The notes under the pieces: generated by a model
The model's database searches: none
Told to the model about the DNA's origin: nothing
Seen by the model: only the letters and a program-made list of their open reading frames with translations
In this document: piece by piece, positions 48,493-56,558 of the stretch
Numbering within the stretch: the first letter of the stretch is position 1
Layout of the letters: every line of letters starts with the position of its first letter
Assembly (NCBI RefSeq): GCF_021049245.1
Contig: NZ_CP088020.1
Span: 502,001-566,000 of the forward strand
Length of the DNA: 64,000 nt
Reading direction: 5' to 3'
DNA from: Radiobacillus kanasensis
GTDB lineage: Bacteria; Bacillota; Bacilli; Bacillales; Amphibacillaceae
Position numbers and translations under genes: made by a program

Positions 48493-48864
48493 ATGAAAAA
48501 GAATATCTTAAAAGCTGTATTCGCTGTCGCTCTAGTAGGGTTGGCTTTATTGGGACTTGGAACTTTAGGAAGTGTTACTGCTCACGATGCAGAACCATCT
48601 ATTTTCTCTTATGAGCTTGGACATGATGCAGAACCATCTATTTTCTCTCATGAACTTGGACATGACGCAGAGCCATCCATCTTCTCTTTTGAGTTAGGTC
48701 ATGATGCAGAGCCGTCTATCTTCTCATACTTTAAATTTGGTCATGATGCAGAACCATCTATTTTCTCTCATGAACTTGGACATGACGCAGAGCCATCCAT
48801 CTTCTCCTTTGAATTAGGCCATGATGCAGAACCATCAATATTCTCAATCGGAAACACTCTTTAA
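48493..48864 (+). CDS. Secreted multi-copy signal peptide precursor, seven HDAEPSIFS repeats
   Basis: A 123-residue preproprotein. Residues 1-30 are a signal peptide: M-K-K-N, a hydrophobic core of A, V, L and G, and V-T-A at the cut site. Repeat 1 begins with His31, immediately after the predicted cut. Seven identical nonapeptides HDAEPSIFS start at residues 31, 44, 57, 70, 84, 97 and 110. The linkers are YELG, HELG, FELG, YFKFG, HELG and FELG, and the tail is IGNTL. AAGGAGG precedes the ATG. It lies directly behind an RNPP-type receptor gene and is followed by a terminator. I infer a pheromone precursor cut in the linkers by extracellular proteases, with re-uptake by an Opp transporter. Alternatives are a multi-core antimicrobial or a RiPP, but no modifying enzyme is nearby. 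Confidence 0.9.
   Translation: MKKNILKAVFAVALVGLALLGLGTLGSVTAHDAEPSIFSYELGHDAEPSIFSHELGHDAEPSIFSFELGHDAEPSIFSYFKFGHDAEPSIFSHELGHDAEPSIFSFELGHDAEPSIFSIGNTL
48583..48846 (+). repeat. Seven tandem 39/42-bp repeats in the precursor gene, with a 120-bp duplicated block
   Basis: The repeat starts are 48583, 48622, 48661, 48700, 48742, 48781 and 48820. Bases 48622-48686 equal 48742-48806 exactly (65 bases, offset 120), which marks a recent duplication of a three-unit block (units 2-4 to 5-7). Confidence 0.95.
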
Positions 48865-48936
48865 TAACTAACGTTTATTTCAATGCCTCAAGCATTGATC
48901 TAATATAACCACTACAACCTAATGAATCTTTCTTTG

Positions 48937-48969
48937 CCCGATATACATCATGTATCTCGGGTCTTTTTT
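48937..48969 (+). terminator. Terminator of the receptor-precursor operon
   Basis: CCCGATATACA with TGTATCTCGGG (one T-C mismatch), a 3-base loop, then TC and seven T residues. A smaller hairpin lies at about 48880-48898. Confidence 0.85.
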
Positions 48970-49297
48970 TACCCAAAATCATTCTATGATTTATAAGTAT
49001 CTTTTATGTCAAAAATAAGTAGGTTTATTCTAATATTTTTCGGGGTATTGAATAGGGGGCTATGTCACATATGAACATATTCTATCGAAATTTCTGTTGT
49101 TCCATCCTTCTTGATCGGTTCCTAAGATTAATAGGTATGGGACGAGGGTTGGGTACATAGATATTCCTTGTGGGGGGCAAGTCCCGATTTTTAAGTATGT
49201 TATACTTAAAGACGAATGTGCCTATTTCTAGCCTTTCATTACTAAGTAATATTGCTAGAAATTTGCATATAAATAGTAAAAAGGAGGGATGTAAGGT
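48970..49297. other. Intergenic region upstream of the proline symporter operon
   Basis: 328 bases without a credible gene; a frame at 49170-49358 has no ribosome binding site and runs into the small accessory gene. A perfect 9-bp hairpin lies at 49190-49210 (TTTAAGTAT-GTT-ATACTTAAA), about 90 bases before the small gene, and may be an operator or leader hairpin. The last bases hold AAGGAGGG. Confidence 0.5.
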
Positions 49298-49402
49298 ATG
49301 GATTATGCAATTGCGGGTGCAACTTGGTTCTGGTTATTTGTGCCTATGCCTATATTGATCATATTATCCATTATTTCGTTATTTACTGAGAGGAGAGAAT
49401 AA
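49298..49402 (+). CDS. Symporter small accessory membrane protein
   Basis: A 34-residue peptide with one membrane helix rich in W, F, I and L (about residues 8-28) and a basic end, T-E-R-R-E. GGAGGG lies 9 bases before the ATG. It stops 6 bases before putP, so both are co-translated. Small one-helix proteins directly before sodium:solute symporters are a known arrangement. A role as a subunit or stabiliser of PutP is inference. Confidence 0.75.
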   Translation: MDYAIAGATWFWLFVPMPILIILSIISLFTERRE

Positions 49403-49408
49403 GAGACT

Positions 49409-50926
49409 ATGACTGGCGCAACTTTAATTACGTTTATTGTTTATTTAATTGGTATGTTATTAATTGGTGTCGTATCTTATCGACTAACGAGTAATTTATC
49501 AGATTATGTTTTAGGAGGAAGACGTTTAGGACCTGGTGTAGCAGCGTTAAGTGCTGGGGCATCGGATATGAGTGGTTGGTTACTACTTGGTCTTCCTGGA
49601 GCTGTATATGCAGCAGGTATGTCGGAAGCATGGATGGCAATTGGTTTATCCATCGGTGCCTATTTAAACTGGCAGTTTGTAGCACGTCCTTTACGTGTGT
49701 ACACAGAGGTTTCGAATAACTCCATCACAATCCCTGACTTCTTAGAAAATCGTTTCCGCGATAAATCTCACATTCTTCGGGTGATTTCAGCACTCGTCAT
49801 TTTGTTATTTTTCACATTTTATACATCATCCGGTATGGTTGGTGGCGCAAAGCTATTTGAAGCGTCCTTTGGTTTATCGTATAACCAAGCATTGTGGATT
49901 GGTGCTATTGTTATTGTATCCTATACATTCCTAGGTGGTTTCCTAGCTGTTAGTTGGACGGACTTTATTCAAGGTATTTTAATGTTCTTAGCACTTATCG
50001 TAGTTCCAATTCGTGCAATCTTTGTCATTGGTGGCTGGGATGCAACGGTTCAAGCGGTTGGTAATATTGACCCTAGTCACTTAAACATGGTAGCTGGTGT
50101 CGGTGGTTTAGCCATCGTGTCTTCCATGGCGTGGGGACTTGGATATTTCGGTCAACCACATATCATAACTCGTTTTATGGCGTTACGTTCGCCTGATGAT
50201 GTTCCAAAAGCGAAATTCATCGGTACAACTTGGATGATTTTAGGTCTTTATGGAGCTATCTTCACTGGTTTTGCAGGATTAGCTTTCATCAGCACACAAG
50301 ATGTTGGAGTACTTTCTCAGTTCGGTATTGAGGTTGTAAACAATGAAGCTGGCATACAAGTGCTGAGCGATCCAGAGAAAATCTTTATTGCATTTTCCCA
50401 AATTTTATTTGACCCAATCATTGCAGGTATTTTATTAGCAGCTATTTTGTCTGCCATCATGAGTACGATTGACTCCCAGTTGCTTGTATCTTCTTCTGCG
50501 GTTGCGGAAGATTTCTATAAAGCGATCTTAAGAAAAGAAGCTTCTGAAAAAGAATTAGTTTGGATTGGTCGTTTTGCAGTACTTGTCATTGCGATTATAG
50601 CAACCTTACTAGCATCAAATCCAGATAGTTCTGTATTATCACTAGTAAGCTATGCGTGGGCTGGTTTTGGTGGTGCGTTTGGACCAATCATCATCCTGTC
50701 CCTATTCTGGAAAGGCATGACGAGAAATGGTGCCTTAGCCGGTATTATTGTCGGTGCCTTAACGGTTATTATTTGGGGAGATTTCCTATCAGGTGGAATT
50801 TTCGACCTTTATGAAATCGTTCCTGCCTTCATCTTGAACCTAATAGCTTCTGTTGTGGTGAGTTTACTAGGTAAACCATCTAACGAAATGGTGGAAGAGT
50901 TCGAAAAAGCAAAATCAAACTATTAA
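49409..50926 (+). CDS. putP: Sodium/proline symporter (PutP/OpuE family, SSS)
   Basis: A 505-residue SSS transporter with about 13 membrane helices. Family motifs: D-Y-V-L-G-G-R-R-L-G-P (about 32-42), L-S-A-G-A-S-D-M-S-G-W-L-L-L-G-L-P-G (about 47-64, part of the Na+ site), G-Y-F-G-Q-P-H-I-I-T-R-F-M-A (about 245) and M-S-T-I-D-S-Q-L-L-V-S-S-S-A-V-A-E-D (about 350). It imports proline with Na+, for nutrition or as an osmoprotectant. In B. subtilis, opuE lies at the same point before gatCAB. RBS GAGAGGAGAG. Confidence 0.93.
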   Translation: MTGATLITFIVYLIGMLLIGVVSYRLTSNLSDYVLGGRRLGPGVAALSAGASDMSGWLLLGLPGAVYAAGMSEAWMAIGLSIGAYLNWQFVARPLRVYTEVSNNSITIPDFLENRFRDKSHILRVISALVILLFFTFYTSSGMVGGAKLFEASFGLSYNQALWIGAIVIVSYTFLGGFLAVSWTDFIQGILMFLALIVVPIRAIFVIGGWDATVQAVGNIDPSHLNMVAGVGGLAIVSSMAWGLGYFGQPHIITRFMALRSPDDVPKAKFIGTTWMILGLYGAIFTGFAGLAFISTQDVGVLSQFGIEVVNNEAGIQVLSDPEKIFIAFSQILFDPIIAGILLAAILSAIMSTIDSQLLVSSSAVAEDFYKAILRKEASEKELVWIGRFAVLVIAIIATLLASNPDSSVLSLVSYAWAGFGGAFGPIIILSLFWKGMTRNGALAGIIVGALTVIIWGDFLSGGIFDLYEIVPAFILNLIASVVVSLLGKPSNEMVEEFEKAKSNY

Positions 50927-51005
50927 TTAGTAAATAAAGAAAGGATAGCATAACTTGAAATGACTTGAAAAGTTTAGAATGGTTATTTCAATCGCTAGTT
51001 TTTGA

Positions 51006-51042
51006 GCATTAGTTCGGTATTGTACCGGACTAATGCCTTTTA
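51006..51042 (+). terminator. Terminator of putP
   Basis: A 14-bp stem (51006-51019 with 51023-51036, one mismatch-type pair), a TTG loop and T residues. Confidence 0.85.
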
Positions 51043-51943
51043 ATTTGTGAAATATAAAAGATGTTTTAGTTACGTTATTTTTATATCTGCTTTCATTTCA
51101 CGACTTTATCATATTTTAGGTAGTTTTGATTTGTTTAATCTCTATCTCTTCGATAATAATGAGTAAGCGGGTCTGGATCAGTCAGTTAGATTTAAAGCCT
51201 TCCATAATAATATCATCCAGGACTAGCGCAGCTCCTTCATTTGAGTAAGAAAGCAAATTCTACCACATTTCTGCTCGTATTCAAGATTAAGTCCTTGTTT
51301 CTTGATTCTATTATTTTTGGCCTGGTGCTATACCGTTTCTTAAATTATCTAGGATGTTTTCCCCGCTCTTAGCATTTTCTTTAAAGTGTCAATCGCAACC
51401 CTTCGTTTTTCCTATAGCTTCGTAATGCTTCAGTAGTTAAACAAGCGAATGGAATCAAGGCTTCGTGTATCTCATATGCACTGGTACTATACTTTGTAAA
51501 TCCGCCTCTAGCTCTAGAATCAAATCTTTAATGCTGTTGTTGAAGGATAAGTGAACCACGCATAGTTTTCTAAAGTGGAATGCTATGGGATATAGATGAT
51601 TCTATTGTAACCTTGTTTCCTGGTAATTAGCTAATCTATGAAACTATTATTTCATAAAAAACTACATGATTATAAGGAGTTATCGCTCTATTAAAGTCTC
51701 TTACTAAATTTTTTGAAGCTTAACATTCTCGATTAGTTATAACCAGATTCATAATTTCATATAAAGCCCATTTGGATAGTATATCGAGAGCGAAAATGTT
51801 TTTTAATTGTTAAATACTAGGAAAGTAGGAAAACTAAAGTCTAGTTGTTGGAGTTTATAAGAAAATATTTCCCAATAAAAAATCTAATAGTATATGGTAA
51901 AATAAGGATATGACAACCTAATAATGGAATTGGAGGAATTTAA
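51043..51943. other. Gene-free region, probably decayed coding DNA
   Basis: 901 bases without an intact frame. On the minus strand at about 51180-51560 several short coding-like stretches appear in changing frames, which suggests a decayed gene that I cannot identify. The rest is AT-rich. A GGAGG site at the end serves the next gene. Confidence 0.4.
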
Positions 51944-52450
51944 ATGATATTAAAAGGTGAATTCTTATCTAAAGTGCTTGTGATTGGTTTTACCTCTATT
52001 ATATTATTAATCATAGGTTTTAGTAGTGATGTTGAAGCTTCGTCCATGGATGATGTTGAAGAGTTAAACGCTACCGTAATTGATGAGCCACAAAAGGTTT
52101 CTAATGAACCAGGTACCTTCGCAAATGCGGATCCTGAACCTGGATATTATGGAACTTACTATGACTTTGGGAAAACTAGTTTTTCTAACTATGTTTGGGT
52201 CAGAGGAGGATATGCGTTTTACAATCTGGATAGTATGGATCTAGAAAAATTAGATACAAATCAGATTTCTGCAATGGTCTATGATACAAGTGGAAGGTAC
52301 TACGGAAAGGTTGTTTCTGCTAGAAGAGCAACATGGCAAAATTTTAATTTTTCTCTAATTGCTCCTACTGGAAGAAGTTACAAAATTAAGTTAGTTAATA
52401 ATGATGGTGGAACAGCTGATATCTTGCAAGGGACTATTTACTACAATTAA
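51944..52450 (+). CDS. Secreted protein of unknown function
   Basis: A 168-residue protein. Residues 1-32 form a signal peptide with a long hydrophobic core and a V-E-A cleavage site. The mature part begins acidic and then turns rich in Y, G and aromatic residues (P-G-Y-Y-G-T-Y-Y-D-F-G, about 65-75), with a beta-strand pattern to the end, Q-G-T-I-Y-Y-N. I do not recognise a family. GGAGG lies 7-8 bases before the ATG. It is flanked by decayed DNA and ends in a shared terminator. Confidence 0.75.
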   Translation: MILKGEFLSKVLVIGFTSIILLIIGFSSDVEASSMDDVEELNATVIDEPQKVSNEPGTFANADPEPGYYGTYYDFGKTSFSNYVWVRGGYAFYNLDSMDLEKLDTNQISAMVYDTSGRYYGKVVSARRATWQNFNFSLIAPTGRSYKIKLVNNDGGTADILQGTIYYN

Positions 52451-52478
52451 TGAAACAAATAATAGGTTGTCTAAATTT

Positions 52479-52517
52479 AAAAGATCCAGTCTGAATTATA
52501 CACAGATTGGATCTTTT
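52479..52517. terminator. Bidirectional terminator between convergent genes
   Basis: A 15-bp stem (52479-52493 with 52503-52517, one G-T pair) and a 9-base loop, with A and T runs at the two ends. Confidence 0.85.
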
Positions 52518-52521
52518 GTAT

Positions 52522-52989
52522 TCAATTTAATGAAAGACGAGATTTAATTCTTTTTAATAGGAAAGGCGATGAAAGGTATAAAATTCCACAACTTATTAAA
52601 ATACCTAGCAGAATTTTAATTCCTAATGAATAGGGCTTACCTATAAAAAAGGCAGTGATGATAAAAAATACTCCGATTAATATAAGAGAACCATTAAGCT
52701 TTTTTCTGTTTCTTCTAAAAATGAGAAATATAGTTAGTGTTATTAAGTAAATTAAAAGAACTATAAAGCAAATGGGGAAAATAGGTTTGTATTTCAGTGA
52801 GTAAATGAATAAATCTAACTGTGAAATGTCACTGGGAGTTGTTATCTCTTTCCCTAGCAGCTGTGTAAAAAATGCAGATTCCTTCCATGATTCCGAATAG
52901 ATAAATATATCACTTCCCTCATAAAACGAAATAAATCCGCAGAAAGTTAAAAAAATAAAAAGCAAACAATATTGTATTATATAGTACAT
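52522..52989 (-). CDS. DUF4306-like membrane protein (YjdJ type)
   Basis: A 155-residue protein with four membrane helices: about 3-22, 68-88, 99-118 and 121-140. The first loop has F-Y-E-G-S followed by a W-K-E-S segment, and I-S-Q-L-D-L-F-I-Y, which match what I remember of B. subtilis YjdJ (DUF4306). I chose ATG 52989 because GAGGG lies about 10 bases upstream; the frame opens at 53025 without a site. Function unknown. Confidence 0.7.
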   Translation of the reverse strand: MYYIIQYCLLFIFLTFCGFISFYEGSDIFIYSESWKESAFFTQLLGKEITTPSDISQLDLFIYSLKYKPIFPICFIVLLIYLITLTIFLIFRRNRKKLNGSLILIGVFFIITAFFIGKPYSLGIKILLGILISCGILYLSSPFLLKRIKSRLSLN

Positions 52990-53025
52990 TTCAAGCACAC
53001 CCTCATCATTCAAAATATTATTCAT

Positions 53026-53899
53026 ACTAACAAGTTATTATATATTATGTAAGAAATTTACACATGATTCAAATTTACTGTATTTGCTTCGTTTATACTT
53101 TCTTTAACTATTTATTTTAAATTATAAAGTAAGTATTAGCTCCAATTTCTATAAACAAGCGATTTCAGTCTATGGTCACAACACTCTTGATACTCCCAAT
53201 ATTATGATAAAATTAATGGCTATTTAAAATGAAAAATCCCATTCCCATTTGCAATGATAACATTTACTGTACAGTGAATTTCCTAACTTTAGTTTCTTTG
53301 AGTATCCTTGCACACCAGCACACTTAGCCGCCCTATAAAGTTTATATTCTTTAGGTGAAAGGTTCCTTCAGATTTAGGCCCACCACTGACACCCTCAACT
53401 ATGAACTTCAAGGTTTCTTTTGTTATGGACTGTAGTTTATTTGATATAGTCCCGTGGACCATTCCTCCCCAACCAAATACATATTAAACACTAGTGTTCC
53501 ATAAATGATATCGGAATTTCCAGTTAAGTTAATCTCCTTATTTCGAGTCAAAGAAGTTAATACCTACTAAAGGTGGCTCTATCCATTTAGGAATTGATTT
53601 ACAATTAGACTAGTGCAACGATGACAAAATCTAACTAAGTGATGGCTTTCCTTCAACTTTTCGAAGCCAGATATGTTCTGGGTTCCGCAAAACAGTCTTT
53701 AAGTAAGGACTAATTTGCAAGATTTATCGCTTATTTTGTGTCTCGATCTGTACAAGTATATGCAAGCAAAATACAATAAGAGAGATAAACACTTGACTCT
53801 GAATGGCACATTCGCTTTTGAACGAAGAACTTTTTTGATTTTGAGGTGCTGTTTGACTCATTTGAAAAACACTTTTTGCCTATTGTGACTAATACATTT
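53026..53899. other. Gene-free AT-rich region, decayed
   Basis: 874 bases without an intact gene. The minus strand holds short open stretches without starts or binding sites, probably decayed mobile DNA continuous with the transposase remnant at 53900. Confidence 0.45.
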
Positions 53900-54184
53900 C
53901 TAAGATTTCTTAGGCATTCCAGCCTTCAATTTTCTAAATTTCGCCCATCTATGGTGAGTTATATTAAGTGGTAGTGTGCTTGAATCTATGATTTTTAGCT
54001 GCATGATTAGTCTTGTATTGTTTGTCTTCGTATAGATTTATGAGGCTTAACCAAGAAATAACCGTTGAATTAGATCGTGATTCCTACCATTAAAGCGCCA
54101 TGACAGCTGTGAAATACTGATTGAATCAAGGTCAATGGCCTTTTGGAGTTAGTTGGTCATCAATAGATTTTTTTGGTAATCAGG
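53900..54184 (-). pseudogene. Remnant of an IS4-family transposase
   Basis: One minus-strand frame, read from 54184 to 53900, contains two blocks typical of IS4 transposases: A-I-D-L-D-S-I-S-I-S-Q-L-S (N-terminal region) and I-I-D-S-S-T-L-P-L with R-W-A-K-F-R-K-L-K-A-G (first catalytic Asp region). Three in-frame stops interrupt it (after M-T-N, after F-L-G and after A-S), and about 150 residues between the blocks and the C-terminal catalytic part are missing. It is inactive. No element ends were found. Confidence 0.75.
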
Positions 54185-54713
54185 AAAGATAAAAGAACAT
54201 AGTAGAGATGAAGAATTAATAAAATTCAAGGGGGAATATTAAGAACTTTTTCGGCGCTCGATTCACAAGGTCATATTTACAACTTCAACAAACAATGTGA
54301 GGAAGTATTTACAAAGTAAATATTTATCTATGAGAGTACGTGAACGTTCAAGTGCACAAAACTGTGAAGTCTTTCCTTAGATGTTGAGGATAGGGGTAAA
54401 ACGATTAAAAGCATTTTACTGGACGTTATGCATTTTGTATATTAGGTATAAAAAAGAAGTATAAGGAAACAACGTTAGGTGAAATAAACAGTAAGAACGA
54501 CGGAAATCCTACATGAGACTACACGGCCATAGATAGGAGCTGAGCAGGTACCATCAGCCTTTATGTTGCCCATTCAAGTGCAAAAGGGAAACGTTGAAGA
54601 GCTTGTGGAGAACATGAAGCAATAGGCAATTCAGTAAGTGTACAAAAATAGAGTTTAGGGAATATTGGTATAAAAACTAAGTCGAGAATAACTTAACACA
54701 TAGATAGCATAAG
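54185..54713. other. Gene-free region upstream of gatC
   Basis: 529 bases with scattered coding-like pieces, for example a plus-strand stretch near 54550-54625 reading Q-V-P-S-A-F-M-L-P-I-Q-V and interrupted by stops. No gene can be supported. Confidence 0.4.
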
Positions 54714-54743
54714 TTGCCAATTCTAAAGGTTTTTTGCTATTAT
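54714..54743 (+). promoter_or_regulatory. Promoter of gatCAB
   Basis: TTGCCA (54714-54719) and TATTAT (54738-54743) with an 18-base spacer, 46 bp before gatC. Confidence 0.7.
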
Positions 54744-54789
54744 CATAAGTATTGTTACATTCGTTAGATGATTAATGGAGGTGGAAAAA

Positions 54790-55080
54790 ATGGCGGAAAT
54801 CTCAAAGGATCAAGTAAAGCACGTAGCGCATTTAGCTCGTCTTGCAATTTCAGATGAAGAAGTGGAAAAAATGACGAATCAGCTCGGTGCAATAATTAAA
54901 TATGCAGAGCTTTTAAACGAACTAGATACGGACCAGGTTGAACCTACAACACACGTTTTAGATTTAAAGAATGTGATGCGTAAGGACGAACCGAGAAAAT
55001 GGATTAACAAAGAAGATGCATTGAAAAATGCTCCCGATCATAAGGGCGGACAATTTCGTGTTCCTTCTATATTGGAATAA
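54790..55080 (+). CDS. gatC: Asp/Glu-tRNA(Asn/Gln) amidotransferase subunit C
   Basis: A 96-residue subunit that holds GatA and GatB together. The family pattern [16 protein letters not shown] (about 7-22) and V-M-R-K-D-E-P (about 64) are present, and it ends in F-R-V-P-S-I-L-E. I chose ATG 54790 (GGAGGTGG upstream) over the frame start at 54775, which is part of that site. First gene of gatCAB. Confidence 0.96.
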   Translation: MAEISKDQVKHVAHLARLAISDEEVEKMTNQLGAIIKYAELLNELDTDQVEPTTHVLDLKNVMRKDEPRKWINKEDALKNAPDHKGGQFRVPSILE

Positions 55081-55094
55081 AGGAGGTATAAATA

Positions 55095-56558
55095 GTGTCA
55101 CTATTTGATTATAAATTATCAGAGCTACAGGATAAACTACATAATAAAGAAATTACGGTTAGTGATCTCGTTAATGAATCCTATACGAGAATTAACGAAG
55201 TCGATGGAGATGTAAAAGCATTTCTAACCTTAAATGAAGAAGCTGCCAAAGCGAAGGCAAAGGAACTAGATGGACAAGCTCCATCTCAGTCTTTATTCGG
55301 TCTTCCAATTGGTGTTAAAGATAACATCGTAACAAAAGGGCTTCGCACAACGTGTGCGAGTCAATTTTTATCCAACTTTAACGATCCTTTATATGATGCA
55401 ACGGTTGTTCAAAAGCTTACCGAAGCAAATGCCATCAATATCGGGAAGTTAAACATGGATGAATTCGCAATGGGATCATCCAATGAAAACTCCAGTTATT
55501 TCGCGACGCGTAACCCTTGGAATACGGATTATGTTCCAGGAGGTTCTAGTGGTGGTTCAGCTGCTGCTGTTGCGGCAGGAGAAGTCTTTTTCTCGATTGG
55601 GTCGGATACAGGTGGATCTATTCGCCAACCAGCTGCCTTCTGTGGAGTTGTTGGATTAAAACCAACTTACGGATTAGTATCTCGTTTTGGTTTAGTTGCG
55701 TTCGCGTCTTCTTTGGACCAAATTGGGCCAGTTACGAGAACGGTTGAGGATAATGCTCACTTACTACAAGTTTTAGCAGGTCACGACAAGATGGATGCTA
55801 CTTCTGCAAATGTGGATGTTCCAAATTATAAAGGTGCTTTAAACCAAGGAGTAAACGGGCTGCGTATCGCGGTACCATCTGAATACCTCGGTGAAGGGGT
55901 CAATCCAGAAGTGAAGGAAGCAGTCCTTCAAGCCTTAAAAGTGTATGAAGATTTAGGGGCAACATGGGAAGAAGTTTCACTTCCGCATTCGCGCTATGCA
56001 GTTGCTGCTTATTACCTATTATCTTCTTCAGAAGCATCTGCCAACCTAGCACGTTTCGATGGGGTTCGTTACGGAGTCCGTTCGGAAAAAGCAGAAAACA
56101 TGATTGATATGTTTAAGCTTTCCCGTAGCGAAGGGTTTGGAGAAGAAGTAAAACGTCGTATTATGCTCGGTACCTTCGCGTTAAGCTCTGGTTACTATGA
56201 TGCTTACTACAAAAAAGCACAAAAAGTGCGTACATTAATTAAAAATGATTTTGAAAAAGTCTTTGAAAACTACGATATTGTAATTGGACCAACGACTCCA
56301 ACTCCAGCCTTTAAAGTAGGAGAAAAGATTGATGATCCATTAACGATGTATGCCAATGATATTTTGACAATCCCTGTAAACCTAGCAGGCGTTCCGGGTA
56401 TGTCTATTCCTTGTGGCTTCTCTAGTGAGGGTCTACCAATTGGTCTACAATTAATCGGAAAACACTTTGATGAAAGCACGATTTTCCGTGTTGCTAATGC
56501 CTTTGAGCAAGCAACAGAATTTCATAAAAAGAAACCGGTACTTGGAGGTGTCAAATAA
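55095..56558 (+). CDS. gatA: Asp/Glu-tRNA(Asn/Gln) amidotransferase subunit A
   Basis: A 487-residue amidase that frees ammonia from glutamine. The Ser-cisSer-Lys triad is visible: Lys in P-I-G-V-K-D-N-I (about 78), and the Gly/Ser-rich segment [12 protein letters not shown] (about 149-160) with the nucleophile in D-T-G-G-S-I-R-Q-P (about 175). GTG start with AGGAGG. One base overlap with gatB. Together the three subunits convert Glu-tRNA(Gln) to Gln-tRNA(Gln), since Bacillaceae lack GlnRS. Confidence 0.97.
   Translation: MSLFDYKLSELQDKLHNKEITVSDLVNESYTRINEVDGDVKAFLTLNEEAAKAKAKELDGQAPSQSLFGLPIGVKDNIVTKGLRTTCASQFLSNFNDPLYDATVVQKLTEANAINIGKLNMDEFAMGSSNENSSYFATRNPWNTDYVPGGSSGGSAAAVAAGEVFFSIGSDTGGSIRQPAAFCGVVGLKPTYGLVSRFGLVAFASSLDQIGPVTRTVEDNAHLLQVLAGHDKMDATSANVDVPNYKGALNQGVNGLRIAVPSEYLGEGVNPEVKEAVLQALKVYEDLGATWEEVSLPHSRYAVAAYYLLSSSEASANLARFDGVRYGVRSEKAENMIDMFKLSRSEGFGEEVKRRIMLGTFALSSGYYDAYYKKAQKVRTLIKNDFEKVFENYDIVIGPTTPTPAFKVGEKIDDPLTMYANDILTIPVNLAGVPGMSIPCGFSSEGLPIGLQLIGKHFDESTIFRVANAFEQATEFHKKKPVLGGVK

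Noticed and set aside
48583..48846. Tandem repeats as a CRISPR array
   Set aside because: The repeats lie inside an open reading frame, differ only at codon third positions and have in-frame linkers; spacers are not unique sequences and no cas genes are near.
48493..48864. Multi-core RiPP or bacteriocin precursor
   Set aside because: No modifying enzyme, protease-transporter or immunity gene nearby, and a Sec-type signal peptide with an HTH-TPR receptor gene upstream fits pheromone signalling better. Not fully excluded.
49170..49358. 62-codon plus-strand frame upstream of putP
   Set aside because: No binding site; it overlaps the small accessory gene, which has a clear site and a membrane helix.
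54185..54789. T-box leader before gatC
   Set aside because: No T-box sequence or terminator/antiterminator pair; a simple promoter is seen instead.
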